NCBI RefSeq assembly: GCF_050943825.1
Contig: NZ_JBMNPX010000005.1
Coordinates: forward strand, 1 to 64,000
Reading direction: 5' to 3'
DNA: 64,000 nt
Source of the DNA: Pseudoflavonifractor sp050943825
GTDB taxonomy: Bacteria; Bacillota; Clostridia; Oscillospirales; Oscillospiraceae
Under the pieces are notes generated by a model, which saw only the letters and a list, made by a program, of their open reading frames with translations, was not told where the DNA came from and searched no databases. Below are positions 41,595 to 49,351 of this stretch, piece after piece (position 1 is the stretch's first letter; every line of letters starts with the position of its first letter). A program made the position numbers and the translations under genes.

Positions 41595-42641
41595 TCATCC
41601 CCTGATTTTACCCGTGCTCTTCAGCCAGGCGATCTCGTCATGCATGGTCTCACGGTAGCTGCGGGTGTGATATCCCAGCTCCCGCTCCGCTTTACAGGAG
41701 TCAAAATTGTTGTTGCGCGCCAGGTTGTAGACAGAAAACGTGGTGAGCAGCGGCTTTTTCCCCTGCTTTTTGGCGTTCTTCTCCACAATACCGGCAATAA
41801 AGTTGGCCACACCACAGGGTAGAAAGACGTCAGGCGCCTTGCAGCCTGCCTCCTCGGCCACCAGCTTGGCAAAGTCCTTAAAGCGCACCTCCCGGTTGGC
41901 CAGAATATAGCACTCACCGCTGCGGCCTCTCTCCATGGCGGCGATGCAGCCCGCCGCCAGATCCCGCACATCGCACAGATTGAAGGTACCGTCGATACCC
42001 ATGGGCATTTCACCGTTGATAATCTTAATCATGGTGCTGGTGGTCTCCCCCACCGCATAATCCTCGGGGCCCATAATGCCGGAGGGATGGACCACGCAGG
42101 CGTTCAGGCCCTGGTCCCGGACGGCATCCAGCACCAGCTGGGTTGCAAGCGCTTTGCTCTGGCTGTAACAGCCCCGCACCAGTTCAGGCATTGTCTCAGG
42201 CTCGAAATGGCTGACTTCCGCGATTTTCTCCCCTTTGGGCAGCTCCGGAATGGCGCCGGTGGAGCTGACGTAGACCAGCTTGCGGAATTGGGGCGCGGAC
42301 AGGCAGCAATCGATGATGTTTTTCGTCCCGCCCACGTTGACGTCAATCACTTTGGCGTTGTAGTCCGGGTCCACCGTGACGATGGAGGCGCAGTGTGTCA
42401 CATAGAGCTCAGCGCCGTCTTCCGCAGTGAAAAAGCGCTTCAGTGAGGCGGGGTCCGTCAGATCCCCCTCACAGATTTCCACTCCCTCGGGAAGAAACGC
42501 CCTGGCCTTATCTCCCGGCAGAACAAAGGCACGGACTCGCTTTCCCCGGGCCACCAGCTGGCGGCAGATGGTGCCGCCAAGAAAACCGGCTGCTCCGGTG
42601 ACCAGGTAAATCTTCTTTTCAAGCTTTTCAGACGTGTTCAT
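41595..42641 (-). CDS. NAD-dependent epimerase/reductase of the extended SDR family
   Basis: Rossmann-fold oxidoreductase resembling dihydroflavonol-4-reductase-like and sugar-epimerase proteins. The 348-residue product has the cofactor motif VTGAAGFLGGTICRQLV at about residue 14, GDLTDPASL, the catalytic serine region YVSSTGAI, the YSQSK (YxxxK) site at about residue 160, and HPSGIMGPEDYA. Substrate unknown. ATG at 42641 has AGGAGGAG upstream. It is read toward the zincin gene and follows the tetR terminator, so it is its own unit; TTGTCA and TAGACT upstream are 20 bases apart, an unusually long spacer seen with activator-dependent promoters. Confidence 0.88.
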   Translation of the reverse strand: MNTSEKLEKKIYLVTGAAGFLGGTICRQLVARGKRVRAFVLPGDKARAFLPEGVEICEGDLTDPASLKRFFTAEDGAELYVTHCASIVTVDPDYNAKVIDVNVGGTKNIIDCCLSAPQFRKLVYVSSTGAIPELPKGEKIAEVSHFEPETMPELVRGCYSQSKALATQLVLDAVRDQGLNACVVHPSGIMGPEDYAVGETTSTMIKIINGEMPMGIDGTFNLCDVRDLAAGCIAAMERGRSGECYILANREVRFKDFAKLVAEEAGCKAPDVFLPCGVANFIAGIVEKNAKKQGKKPLLTTFSVYNLARNNNFDSCKAERELGYHTRSYRETMHDEIAWLKSTGKIRG

Positions 42642-42726
42642 AGGGGCTCCTCCTTGTTTTGCTTTGTGTAGCGATAGTCTAGCCTTCCGCTGTTTTTGTT
42701 TTGACAAGGAGATGTTTGTGAAATAT

Positions 42727-42763
42727 GAAAAAGCAGGTCCCACGGCTGTGCCGTGGGACCTGC
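42727..42763 (-). terminator. Terminator of the antiporter-tetR operon
   Basis: GCAGGTCCCACGG (42733-42745) pairs perfectly with CCGTGGGACCTGC (42751-42763) around CTGTG; on the minus strand TTTTTC follows. Confidence 0.92.
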
Positions 42764-42768
42764 CGCAC

Positions 42769-43392
42769 TTATTCTCTGGCGATACCGAACAGCAGCATGT
42801 CCAGTACCTCTTCCGACAGGGCAAAGAGGGCCTTTACATCTGTAATCTTCTCCTGTCCCTGATAGCCCTCCACAATGGGGAACAGTGTCCCCTCAAGGCT
42901 CTCCAGATACCGGTAAGCCCGCTGTCTGTCCACTCCCTCCCGCAGGGTGAGCCTACTCAGAGCCCTCCCCAGAAAGCGGCGGTTGATGTCCTGAACCGGA
43001 CCTCTCAGGCGCTGGATATCCTCCCGGAGATGTTTGGGCGGATGGAGCATGGCATTTTCAAAAACAGTCTTCTCCAAAGGGTGCTCCTGAAAATAGCGCT
43101 CACGCAGGGAGAAGAAACGCCTGATACAGCTCCTGCCGTTTTCAGGTTCCTCTCCTTCCTCCTCCATGGCCCGGCTCACATACTCCGCCATGCTGCGGAA
43201 CATGTCCCCCACGCAGAGCAGGAACAGCGCGTCCTTGCCTGTATAGTAGTGGTAGATCATCCCCTTGGAGATGCCCCCTCTTACGCAGATACCATCCATG
43301 GTGGCAGCCTCATAGCCCTTGCTCCCGAACTCCTCCATGGCGGCCCTGCGTATCTCACGCCTGCTGCGTTCCTGGCGTTCCTTCTGCGTCAT
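42769..43392 (-). CDS. TetR-family transcriptional regulator
   Basis: Dimeric repressor with an N-terminal helix-turn-helix and a ligand-binding C-terminal domain. The 207-residue product begins MTQKERQERSRREIRRAAME, then EFGSKGYEAATMDGICVRGG and ISKGMIYHYYTGKDALF, the TetR signature, followed by helices rich in Arg and Glu. ATG at 43392 has AGGAGGAG upstream and overlaps the 3' end of the antiporter gene by 38 bases, so the two are one operon. Two palindromic sites in the operon promoter (44692-44709, 44725-44742) are its likely operators, giving autorepression. The inducing ligand is unknown. Confidence 0.93.
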   Translation of the reverse strand: MTQKERQERSRREIRRAAMEEFGSKGYEAATMDGICVRGGISKGMIYHYYTGKDALFLLCVGDMFRSMAEYVSRAMEEEGEEPENGRSCIRRFFSLRERYFQEHPLEKTVFENAMLHPPKHLREDIQRLRGPVQDINRRFLGRALSRLTLREGVDRQRAYRYLESLEGTLFPIVEGYQGQEKITDVKALFALSEEVLDMLLFGIARE

Positions 43393-44638
43393 GGTTCCAC
43401 TCCTCCTGTCTTTTTCCTGCCTGATTCAGCTCACCGGCCCACTCAAAGCCCTTTTTGGCGATAAATACCGCAATAATTTCGTTGATCACTGCCGCCGCGG
43501 CGATGGTACCCTGGAGAATGGAGGCGCACTCAGGTGCGGGCCCGCTGAGGACGGACACCGCAATACCCGTAAAGACCAGTGACACCCCCGAGTGGGGCAG
43601 CAGCGTGAGGCCCAGGTAGCGCCGCACGGTGACCGGCGCGCCGGTGACCGTGGCGCCGAACCGTGCACCGCTGTATTTTCCCACCGCCCGGGCCACGATA
43701 TAGACGGCGGTATAGAGTCCCGCGCCGAAGATCAGGTGGTAATCCAGCGGGGCGCCCAGATTGAGAATGACCACAATCAGACCCGCGCCGATGACCGGAT
43801 TCATCACCTGCATGATCTCCTCCAGCTGCTTCTCCGGGATGAGATTGGCGAACGCAGTAGAGAAGGCCATGCCGATGAGCATGAAGTTCAGGGCGGGCAC
43901 AGGCAGCACCACCTGGTTGAGGAACATCCCCAGCCCGGCGGACAGGAGCAGCATGACCGCCATCACCGCCACCGAGGCCTTCTGTCCCCGCACCAGCCGG
44001 AGCAGCTTTCCTGTCACAAAGCCGGTAACCGCCCCCAGGAGCACAGGCAGGAGCACGATGAGCAGCATGACCCCCACCGAAATCTGCCCGGCGGACAGGT
44101 TTGCGGACACCAGCGCCACCACCACGAAAAACACCGCCGCGCCCACCAGGTCATCCAGGGCGGCCATGGGGATCAGGGTGTCGGTGACCGGTCCGGCAGT
44201 CTTCATGCCGCTGACAATGGACAGGGACGGCGCGGGCGCGGTGGCCAGGGCGATGCCGCCGAAGAGGAAGGCCAGATAGACCGGCACGTCCGCCGCCAGG
44301 AATATCACACCAAAGACCAGGCTGACCACCAGGAAGGTCCCCAGGGACTCTGTGACCGTGGTGACCACAATCTGCCTGCCGGCCTTCTTCAGCTTGTGCC
44401 ACAGCAGCTCGGTGCCGATCATCAGGCCCACAATGCACTCCAGAATGTGCTCCGCCGTACCGTACCACGCCGCGTCCAGCACCGTGTTGTCCAGCAGGCC
44501 GAAGGCGTGGGGCCCCAGCACCATTCCCGTCAGCAGCCAGCCCAGAATGGCGGGCAGCCGCAGCTTTGACACCAGCTTTCCCACCACGAACGCCACTCCT
44601 ACGGTCAGGAGCAGCCGGATGAGTTCCTCGATTACCAT
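43355..44638 (-). CDS. CPA-type monovalent cation:proton antiporter
   Basis: Membrane exchanger, probably Na+ or K+ for H+. The 427-residue product has about thirteen hydrophobic helices with the family features LPAILGWLLTGMVLGPH near the N terminus, ATAPAPSLSIV in the middle and the ion-binding pair in PMAALDDLVGAAVFF at about residue 160 (DD, typical of electrogenic exchangers). The C-terminal 20 residues are hydrophilic. ATG at 44638 has GAGGG about 9 bases upstream. The tetR gene overlaps its end. The promoter at 44716-44745 carries two candidate TetR operators. Confidence 0.92.
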   Translation of the reverse strand: MVIEELIRLLLTVGVAFVVGKLVSKLRLPAILGWLLTGMVLGPHAFGLLDNTVLDAAWYGTAEHILECIVGLMIGTELLWHKLKKAGRQIVVTTVTESLGTFLVVSLVFGVIFLAADVPVYLAFLFGGIALATAPAPSLSIVSGMKTAGPVTDTLIPMAALDDLVGAAVFFVVVALVSANLSAGQISVGVMLLIVLLPVLLGAVTGFVTGKLLRLVRGQKASVAVMAVMLLLSAGLGMFLNQVVLPVPALNFMLIGMAFSTAFANLIPEKQLEEIMQVMNPVIGAGLIVVILNLGAPLDYHLIFGAGLYTAVYIVARAVGKYSGARFGATVTGAPVTVRRYLGLTLLPHSGVSLVFTGIAVSVLSGPAPECASILQGTIAAAAVINEIIAVFIAKKGFEWAGELNQAGKRQEEWNHDAEGTPGTQQA

Positions 44639-44691
44639 CTCAGATTCCCTCTTTTACAGCGTTATTCCGTCAGGCCCGCCCAACTCAAAAA

Positions 44692-44709
44692 GCAGACCGT
44701 ACCGTCTGT
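44692..44709. promoter_or_regulatory. Putative TetR operator, site 2
   Basis: GCAGACCGTACCGTCTGT holds the inverted repeat CAGAC/GTCTG and lies just downstream of the predicted transcription start. Confidence 0.6.
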
Positions 44710-44715
44710 TTTATT

Positions 44716-44745
44716 TTAATACAAACAGACTGATTAGTCTGTAAA
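44716..44745 (-). promoter_or_regulatory. Promoter of the antiporter-tetR operon
   Basis: On the minus strand TTTACA (44740-44745), 18 bases, TATTAA (44716-44721). The spacer is filled by operator site 1. Confidence 0.6.
44725..44742. promoter_or_regulatory. Putative TetR operator, site 1
   Basis: ACAGACTGATTAGTCTGT has perfect 7-base arms (ACAGACT/AGTCTGT) and shares CAGAC..G....GTCTGT with site 2. It overlaps the -35 and spacer, so binding would block RNA polymerase. Confidence 0.65.
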
Positions 44746-44789
44746 TTAATTGTGAATCTTTTTCCACACCACCGCGCTCTCATGTGGAC

Positions 44790-44826
44790 AAAAAAATCCT
44801 CCGGACACACTGTCCGGAGGATTTTT
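44790..44826. terminator. Terminator of the CoADR-AsrC operon
   Basis: ATCCTCCGGACA (44796-44807) pairs perfectly with its complement (44811-44822) around CAC; T-runs on both strands. Confidence 0.92.
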
Positions 44827-44849
44827 CTGGTGGTATTGGCTTTTGGGGC

Positions 44850-45800
44850 TCAGCAGGTGGCGCCGCCGGTGATGTGGAGCTGAGCGTCCAGAATGGCCTG
44901 CTTGCGGGAGAGGATGTCGTCGGAGAGGAGCTCCTTCTCCACGTGCTCAAAGCCCAGGCGCTCGATGGTGTCGGCAAAGCGCTCGCCGGTCTTGCCCTGC
45001 TCACGGAACAGAAGAAGGGCCTTCTCGATGATGTTCAGGGCCTCCTCCTTGGTGGTGATGAGCTTGCTGAGGGGACGGCCGGTGGCGGTGCGCTTGCCCC
45101 AGCGGCCGCCGATGTAGATCTTGTAGGCAAAGGTGCCGCCGTCCATGGCGTCAAAGTAGCACTTGTCAATGCAGCGGCCGCAGTTGTTGCACACGTCCTT
45201 GTCAATGGTCAGCTCGCCGTCGGCCAGCTTGGCCGCGCCCATGGGGCACACCTGGGCCACGCCGCACTTTTTGCAGCCGTTGCACTCCTCGGGGTCGAAG
45301 TTGGGGACCATCTGGCCGATGATGCCCAGGTCGTTCAGGTCGGGCTTGACGCAGTTGTTGGGGCAGCCGCCCACGGCGATCTTGAACTTGTGGGGCAGGC
45401 GGACATTGTGGTAGCCCTTGTAGAACCGCTCGTGGATCTCCTCGGAGAGGCCGAAGGTGTCGTGGAGTCCGTACTGGCAGGTGGTACCCTTGCAGGCCAC
45501 CACGGGGCGGACCTTGGAGCCGGTGCCGCCGGTCTCCAGCCCGGCCTGGGCGATGTAGGCCCGGAAGGGCTCGATGTTGTCGTAGTGGATGCCGGGAATC
45601 TCCACGGTCAGGCGGGTGGTGAAGGCCACGGTGCCGTTGCCGAATTTCTCGGCGGCCTCGGCGATGATCTGGTTCTGCTTGGCGGTGATCTTGCCGTTTA
45701 CCGTGATAATCCGTCCGTTAAAGCAGTCGGTTCCCTTGTTGTGGAGAAAGCCGAAGGCTTTCACCCGCTTGATATCCTCGGGCTTGATGGTGCAGGCCAT
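44850..45800 (-). CDS. Siroheme/4Fe-4S reductase, anaerobic sulfite reductase subunit C-like
   Basis: Predicted to reduce sulfite or nitrite (or another oxyanion) with electrons from its own clusters. The 316-residue product has an N-terminal ferredoxin-like half domain, the siroheme/cluster cysteines in VACKGTTCQYG and GGCPNNC (about residues 103-148), then two 4Fe-4S ferredoxin motifs: CNGCKKCGVAQVCP and CNNCGRCIDKC at about 180-220. This is the AsrC arrangement. AsrA and AsrB are not adjacent, so physiological electron supply is open. ATG at 45800 has AGAGGT 8 bases upstream. The CoA-disulfide reductase gene ends 54 bases upstream in the same direction; one operon is likely. Confidence 0.88.
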   Translation of the reverse strand: MACTIKPEDIKRVKAFGFLHNKGTDCFNGRIITVNGKITAKQNQIIAEAAEKFGNGTVAFTTRLTVEIPGIHYDNIEPFRAYIAQAGLETGGTGSKVRPVVACKGTTCQYGLHDTFGLSEEIHERFYKGYHNVRLPHKFKIAVGGCPNNCVKPDLNDLGIIGQMVPNFDPEECNGCKKCGVAQVCPMGAAKLADGELTIDKDVCNNCGRCIDKCYFDAMDGGTFAYKIYIGGRWGKRTATGRPLSKLITTKEEALNIIEKALLLFREQGKTGERFADTIERLGFEHVEKELLSDDILSRKQAILDAQLHITGGATC

Positions 45801-45854
45801 AATTGATTACCTCTCCTTAATTATTTTGTATTTCAGCGCAGGATGTGTCTTGTT

Positions 45855-47483
45855 TTACTTCACCAGGTCGGTGCCGTTGACGGTGGTGCCTCCCTCCAGC
45901 ACCACGGTGTCGGTATAGCCCAGGGCACGCAGCCGGTTCTGGGTCAGGTAGGCCCGCTTGCCCTTGGCGCACACCAGAAGGAGCTTCTCGTCCTTGCCGA
46001 TGCCCTCCAGCCCATTGGGCAGAGCGGTGAAGTCCAGATAGGGCGCACCCTCCAGGGAGGGAGCGGGGCCCACGTCAATGATACGGCGGCCCTCCGCCTT
46101 TCCAGCCTGGAAGTCGGCGGGGCCCATGCTCACCAGACGGCCGGAGAGCTTGTTGAGCAGAATCTGCACCGCGGCCACAAAGGGGTGAATGGCGGTGGAG
46201 AAGGGGGGCGCGTAGGCCATGTCCATGTTGGCCAGGTCGGCCAGGCGGGCCTTCAGGGTGATGGCGGTGACGGCCACGTCCACCATCTTGTCCACCGCGC
46301 CCTTGCCCAGCACCTGGATGCCCAGGAGCCGCTGGTCTTCTCTGGCGGCGATGAGCTTGATGATAAAGTCGCCGGAACCGGGATAGTAATGGGCCTTGTC
46401 GCCCAGGACGCACACCACGCTCTCAGCGTCAATGCCGGCAACCGCGGCCTGCTCCATGCTCATGCCGGTGCGGCCGGCGTTGAGTCCAGGCAGCTTGCAC
46501 ACAGCGGTGCCCAGCACACCCATGTACTCGCTCTCTCCGCCCGCCAGGTTTACGGCAGCGCTGCGGCCGGCGATGTTGGCCGTGGAGCCCATGGGGGACC
46601 AGGCGGGGGCGCCGGTAATCAGGTTGTGGACCATGGCGCAGTCGCCCACAGCCCAGATAGCCGGGTCGTTGGTCTGGCCGTGGAGGTCGGTGAGCAGGGT
46701 GCCCTTCACCATGTCCAGGCCGCTGTCGGAGAGCCAGGCGGTGTTGGGCCGGATGCCGGTGGACAGCACCACCAGGTCGGCCTTCATCTTCCGGTTCTCG
46801 CACAGAACCTTCTCCACCTTGCCCTCGCCGGTGATGGCGGTAACCCGCTCGCCGGTGAAGACCATGATGCCCTCCTCGGCCAGATGATTCTCCGCCCAGG
46901 CGGCCATCTCCTTGTCAAAGCCGGGGAGAATCTGGGGGGCCATCTCCAGAACGGTGGTGCGGATATCCCGGGCGGCCAGGTTCTCCGCGGCCTCCAGGCC
47001 GATGTAGCCGCCGCCCACCACCACGGCCCGGCGGACCTCGCCGCTCTCGGCGGCCTGGCGCAGGGCCACGGCGTCCTCGGGCGTACGGAGGAAGAACACA
47101 TTCTTCAGGTCCACACCCTCAATGGGAGGCTTCACAGGGGAGGCGCCCACGGCCACCACCAGCTTGTCGTAGCTGTACACGCTCTCGCTGCCGTCGGAGA
47201 GATTTCTGGCGGTGACAGTCTTGGCGGCCCGGTCCAGAGCCACAGCCTCCACGCCGCACTTCACCGTCACGCCGGTGAGCTTTTCGAACTTGGCGGGGGT
47301 ATTGACAATCAGCTCTCCCCGCTCGTGGATGAGACCGCCTACATAGTAGGGCAGGCCGCAGCCGGCATAGGAGATGTCCTGACCCTTGTTGAGAATGGTC
47401 ACTTCCGCCGTGGGGTCCTCGCGCTTGAGCTTGGCGGCCGTCTTTGTGCCTGCGGCTACGCCGCCGATAACCAAAATCTTCAC
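45855..47483 (-). CDS. CoA-disulfide-reductase-like flavoenzyme with rhodanese domain
   Basis: FAD- and NAD(P)H-dependent oxidoreductase of the single-cysteine class joined to a C-terminal sulfurtransferase domain, probably acting on CoA disulfide, persulfide or polysulfide. The 542-residue product has KILVIGGVAAGTKTAAK at the N terminus, the active cysteine in SYAGCGLPYYVGG near residue 40, the NAD site VVGGGYIGLEAAENLA near 155, AVGDCAM, and the rhodanese cysteine in LLVCAKGKRAY near residue 510. The ATG at 47495 directly abuts AAAGG and cannot use it; GTG at 47483 has proper spacing and begins right at the Rossmann strand. The LysR gene is divergent; the AsrC-like gene follows. Confidence 0.9.
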   Translation of the reverse strand: MKILVIGGVAAGTKTAAKLKREDPTAEVTILNKGQDISYAGCGLPYYVGGLIHERGELIVNTPAKFEKLTGVTVKCGVEAVALDRAAKTVTARNLSDGSESVYSYDKLVVAVGASPVKPPIEGVDLKNVFFLRTPEDAVALRQAAESGEVRRAVVVGGGYIGLEAAENLAARDIRTTVLEMAPQILPGFDKEMAAWAENHLAEEGIMVFTGERVTAITGEGKVEKVLCENRKMKADLVVLSTGIRPNTAWLSDSGLDMVKGTLLTDLHGQTNDPAIWAVGDCAMVHNLITGAPAWSPMGSTANIAGRSAAVNLAGGESEYMGVLGTAVCKLPGLNAGRTGMSMEQAAVAGIDAESVVCVLGDKAHYYPGSGDFIIKLIAAREDQRLLGIQVLGKGAVDKMVDVAVTAITLKARLADLANMDMAYAPPFSTAIHPFVAAVQILLNKLSGRLVSMGPADFQAGKAEGRRIIDVGPAPSLEGAPYLDFTALPNGLEGIGKDEKLLLVCAKGKRAYLTQNRLRALGYTDTVVLEGGTTVNGTDLVK

Positions 47484-47534
47484 GGGAATATCCATCCTTT
47501 CCGGCGGCTGACCCGCCTTTCAAACTTTGTCTTC

Positions 47535-47563
47535 ATTTTATCACTTGTTCTGCTATTGGTAAA
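47535..47563 (-). promoter_or_regulatory. Promoter of the CoADR-AsrC operon
   Basis: On the minus strand TTTACC (47558-47563), 17 bases, TAAAAT (47535-47540) with TGA before it (extended -10). Confidence 0.6.
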
Positions 47564-47587
47564 ATAGTAAAATTGGATAGACCCAAT
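47553..47587. promoter_or_regulatory. Candidate LysR binding sites in the divergent region
   Basis: CTATTGGTAAAATAG (47553-47567) fits T-N11-A with CTATT/AATAG arms and overlaps the -35 of the CoADR promoter. ATTGG (47572-47576) and CCAAT (47583-47587) form a second inverted repeat. LysR regulators usually bind two such sites between divergent genes. Confidence 0.5.
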
Positions 47588-47622
47588 CAGAAAAACCGAT
47601 ACCCACAAAGGAGGGGACAGAC

Positions 47623-48537
47623 TTGATCACCATCCGCCACCTGAAAATTTTTCTCACCGTGGCCGAGACCCGGAACATGAGCGAGGCCGCCGCCCGGCTT
47701 TATGTGTCCCAGCCCACGGTCTCCCAGACCATTGGCGAGCTGGAGAAGATGTACAAGGCCCGGCTCTTTGAGCGCTACCCCAAGGAGCTCTTTCTCACTG
47801 AGGCTGGGCGCACCCTCCGCGCCCAGGCCCTCCTGGCGGTAGAGGCATTTGACCGGCTGGACGAAGTCATGCAGGGCGAGGGAGAGCGCCCCTCACTGCG
47901 GATTGGCGCCACCCTCACCGTGGGCAGCACAGTGCTCTGTCCCATTCTTGACGAGCTGCGTTCCGTCCGGCCCAATGTGGATCTGTCGGTTCAGGTGGAC
48001 AACACCCGCACCATTGAGAGCAAGCTCCTCCAGAACGAGCTGGACGCGGCCATTGTGGAGGGTATCATCCACCGGGAGGAGATTCTCTCCTCCCCCATTA
48101 TCAGCGACTGCCTCATCCTGGTCTGCGCCCCCGACCACCCCTTTGCCGCCCGGAAGTCGGTGGATCCGGAGGAACTGGCCGGACAGCCCTTTGTCCTCCG
48201 GGAGCAGGGCAGCGGCACCCGTGCCCTCTTTGAGTCCTTCATGGCCCGCCGGCGTCTGCCCCTCAACGTCAAGTGGGAATGCAGCAGCACCGCCGCCATC
48301 AAGCAGGCCGTTATGCGGGGGTATGGGCTGGCGGTTCTCTCCGCCCGGCTGGTCAGCGGGGAGCTCTCCCGGGGTGAGCTGCATCGGGTCAACGTGGAGG
48401 GCTGCGCCTGGCAGCGTTCCTTCCTGCTGTGCTACCACCGCAACAAGGTCATCAGCGACACTCTGCGGCGCTTCCTGGACATCGCCGCCTCCTACTCCTC
48501 CTACGGCGCTCCCTGCCCCATGGAAGGGAAGCTCTGA
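47623..48537 (+). CDS. LysR-family transcriptional regulator
   Basis: DNA-binding regulator with a ligand-sensing domain. The 304-residue product has the LysR N terminus ITIRHLKIFLTVAETRN, MSEAAARLYVSQPTVSQTI, then ELEKMYKARLFERYPKELFL, and a periplasmic-binding-like effector domain from about residue 90 (LRIGATLTVGSTVL, then FVLREQGSGTRALFESF). This effector signature resembles CysR/CysL-type members. TTG at 47623 has AAAGGAGGGG 8 bases upstream and is the only good start. Divergence from the CoADR-AsrC operon, with paired T-N11-A sites between, points to that operon as its target. Confidence 0.93.
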   Translation: MITIRHLKIFLTVAETRNMSEAAARLYVSQPTVSQTIGELEKMYKARLFERYPKELFLTEAGRTLRAQALLAVEAFDRLDEVMQGEGERPSLRIGATLTVGSTVLCPILDELRSVRPNVDLSVQVDNTRTIESKLLQNELDAAIVEGIIHREEILSSPIISDCLILVCAPDHPFAARKSVDPEELAGQPFVLREQGSGTRALFESFMARRRLPLNVKWECSSTAAIKQAVMRGYGLAVLSARLVSGELSRGELHRVNVEGCAWQRSFLLCYHRNKVISDTLRRFLDIAASYSSYGAPCPMEGKL

Positions 48538-48620
48538 ACAATATACCTATTAAATATAGCAATTTTACCTTGTAACAGTTTTTAGTTCATTGTTTTATGC
48601 GCATTTTGTACATTTGACCT

Positions 48621-48649
48621 TTGACAATTTTCAAACAATACGATAGAAT
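48621..48649 (+). promoter_or_regulatory. Sigma-A promoter of the split-barrel lipoprotein
   Basis: TTGACA (48621-48626), 17 bases, TAGAAT (48644-48649), about 43 bases before the ATG. Confidence 0.85.
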
Positions 48650-48698
48650 ACCCTTCACCTCCCATATGAGGTTCCAAACAGGAAGGAGTTTTATCGTT

Positions 48699-49232
48699 AT
48701 GAAGAAGAATTCTCTTGTGCTTCTGGCTCTGGCCGGTGTTATGGCGCTCAGTCTCAACGCCTGCAGCCAGCCCGATGCCGGTGAAAGCGCCCCCGCTCCC
48801 ACCGACGGCAGCACCGATGCCGTCACCACCGCCTCCGTCACCACCGGCCTGTATGGCAATCTGACCCAGCAGGAGCTGCTGGACGAGATCGCCGCTTACA
48901 GCGGCGTGTCCGTGGTGTCCACCGTCAATGCCGACGGCACCCCCAACATCGCCATCTTCACCCCCGGCGCCGCCGGAGATGACAGCCACATTGTCTTTGG
49001 ACTGGCCGACAACGCCACCAAGACCAATATCCTGCGGGACAAGGTGGCCAAGATGGTGTTCGACATCCCCAACACTGCCGCCGAGACCAAGGAAGAGCGC
49101 CACAGAGGCGCTGTGGTCAAGCTGGAGCTGGAGGAGGACCAGGATGTCCTGGCCGAGCTGATGGCCAACAACGACCGTATCTCCGAGAACTCCATTGTCT
49201 GTCGTATCGTGGAAGTACTGCCCGTAGGCTGA
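48699..49232 (+). CDS. Lipoprotein with pyridoxamine-5'-phosphate-oxidase-like split-barrel domain
   Basis: The 177-residue product starts with a lipoprotein signal (KKNSLVLLALAGVMALSLNAC, cysteine 22, written here in full at 21 is avoided: hydrophobic core VLLALAGVMALSL then NAC), an Ala/Pro/Thr linker to about residue 50, and then a domain whose strand pattern (VSVVSTVNADGTPNIAIF, HIVFGLADNATKTNILRD) is that of flavin-binding split barrels that are normally cytoplasmic. Export of such a domain is uncommon; it may bind FMN or F420-like cofactor or heme outside. ATG at 48699 has GGAAGGAG 10 bases upstream. It is read alone from 48621-48649. Function unknown. Confidence 0.78.
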   Translation: MKKNSLVLLALAGVMALSLNACSQPDAGESAPAPTDGSTDAVTTASVTTGLYGNLTQQELLDEIAAYSGVSVVSTVNADGTPNIAIFTPGAAGDDSHIVFGLADNATKTNILRDKVAKMVFDIPNTAAETKEERHRGAVVKLELEEDQDVLAELMANNDRISENSIVCRIVEVLPVG

Positions 49233-49257
49233 TTCCATCCCAACCGCAAACCATATC

Positions 49258-49307
49258 CGCCGCCCCTGTCCGGATCTCTCCGGGCTGGGGCGGTTTTCTT
49301 TTTCTCC
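49258..49307 (+). terminator. Terminator of the split-barrel lipoprotein gene
   Basis: CCGCCCC pairs with GGGGCGG, with an inner TCCGGA/TCCGG stem, followed by TTTTCTTTTT (49259-49303). Confidence 0.8.
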
Positions 49308-49351
49308 CCTGTCTCTTTCTCCCGTCATATACTGGGGCGGAGGTTTTGACT

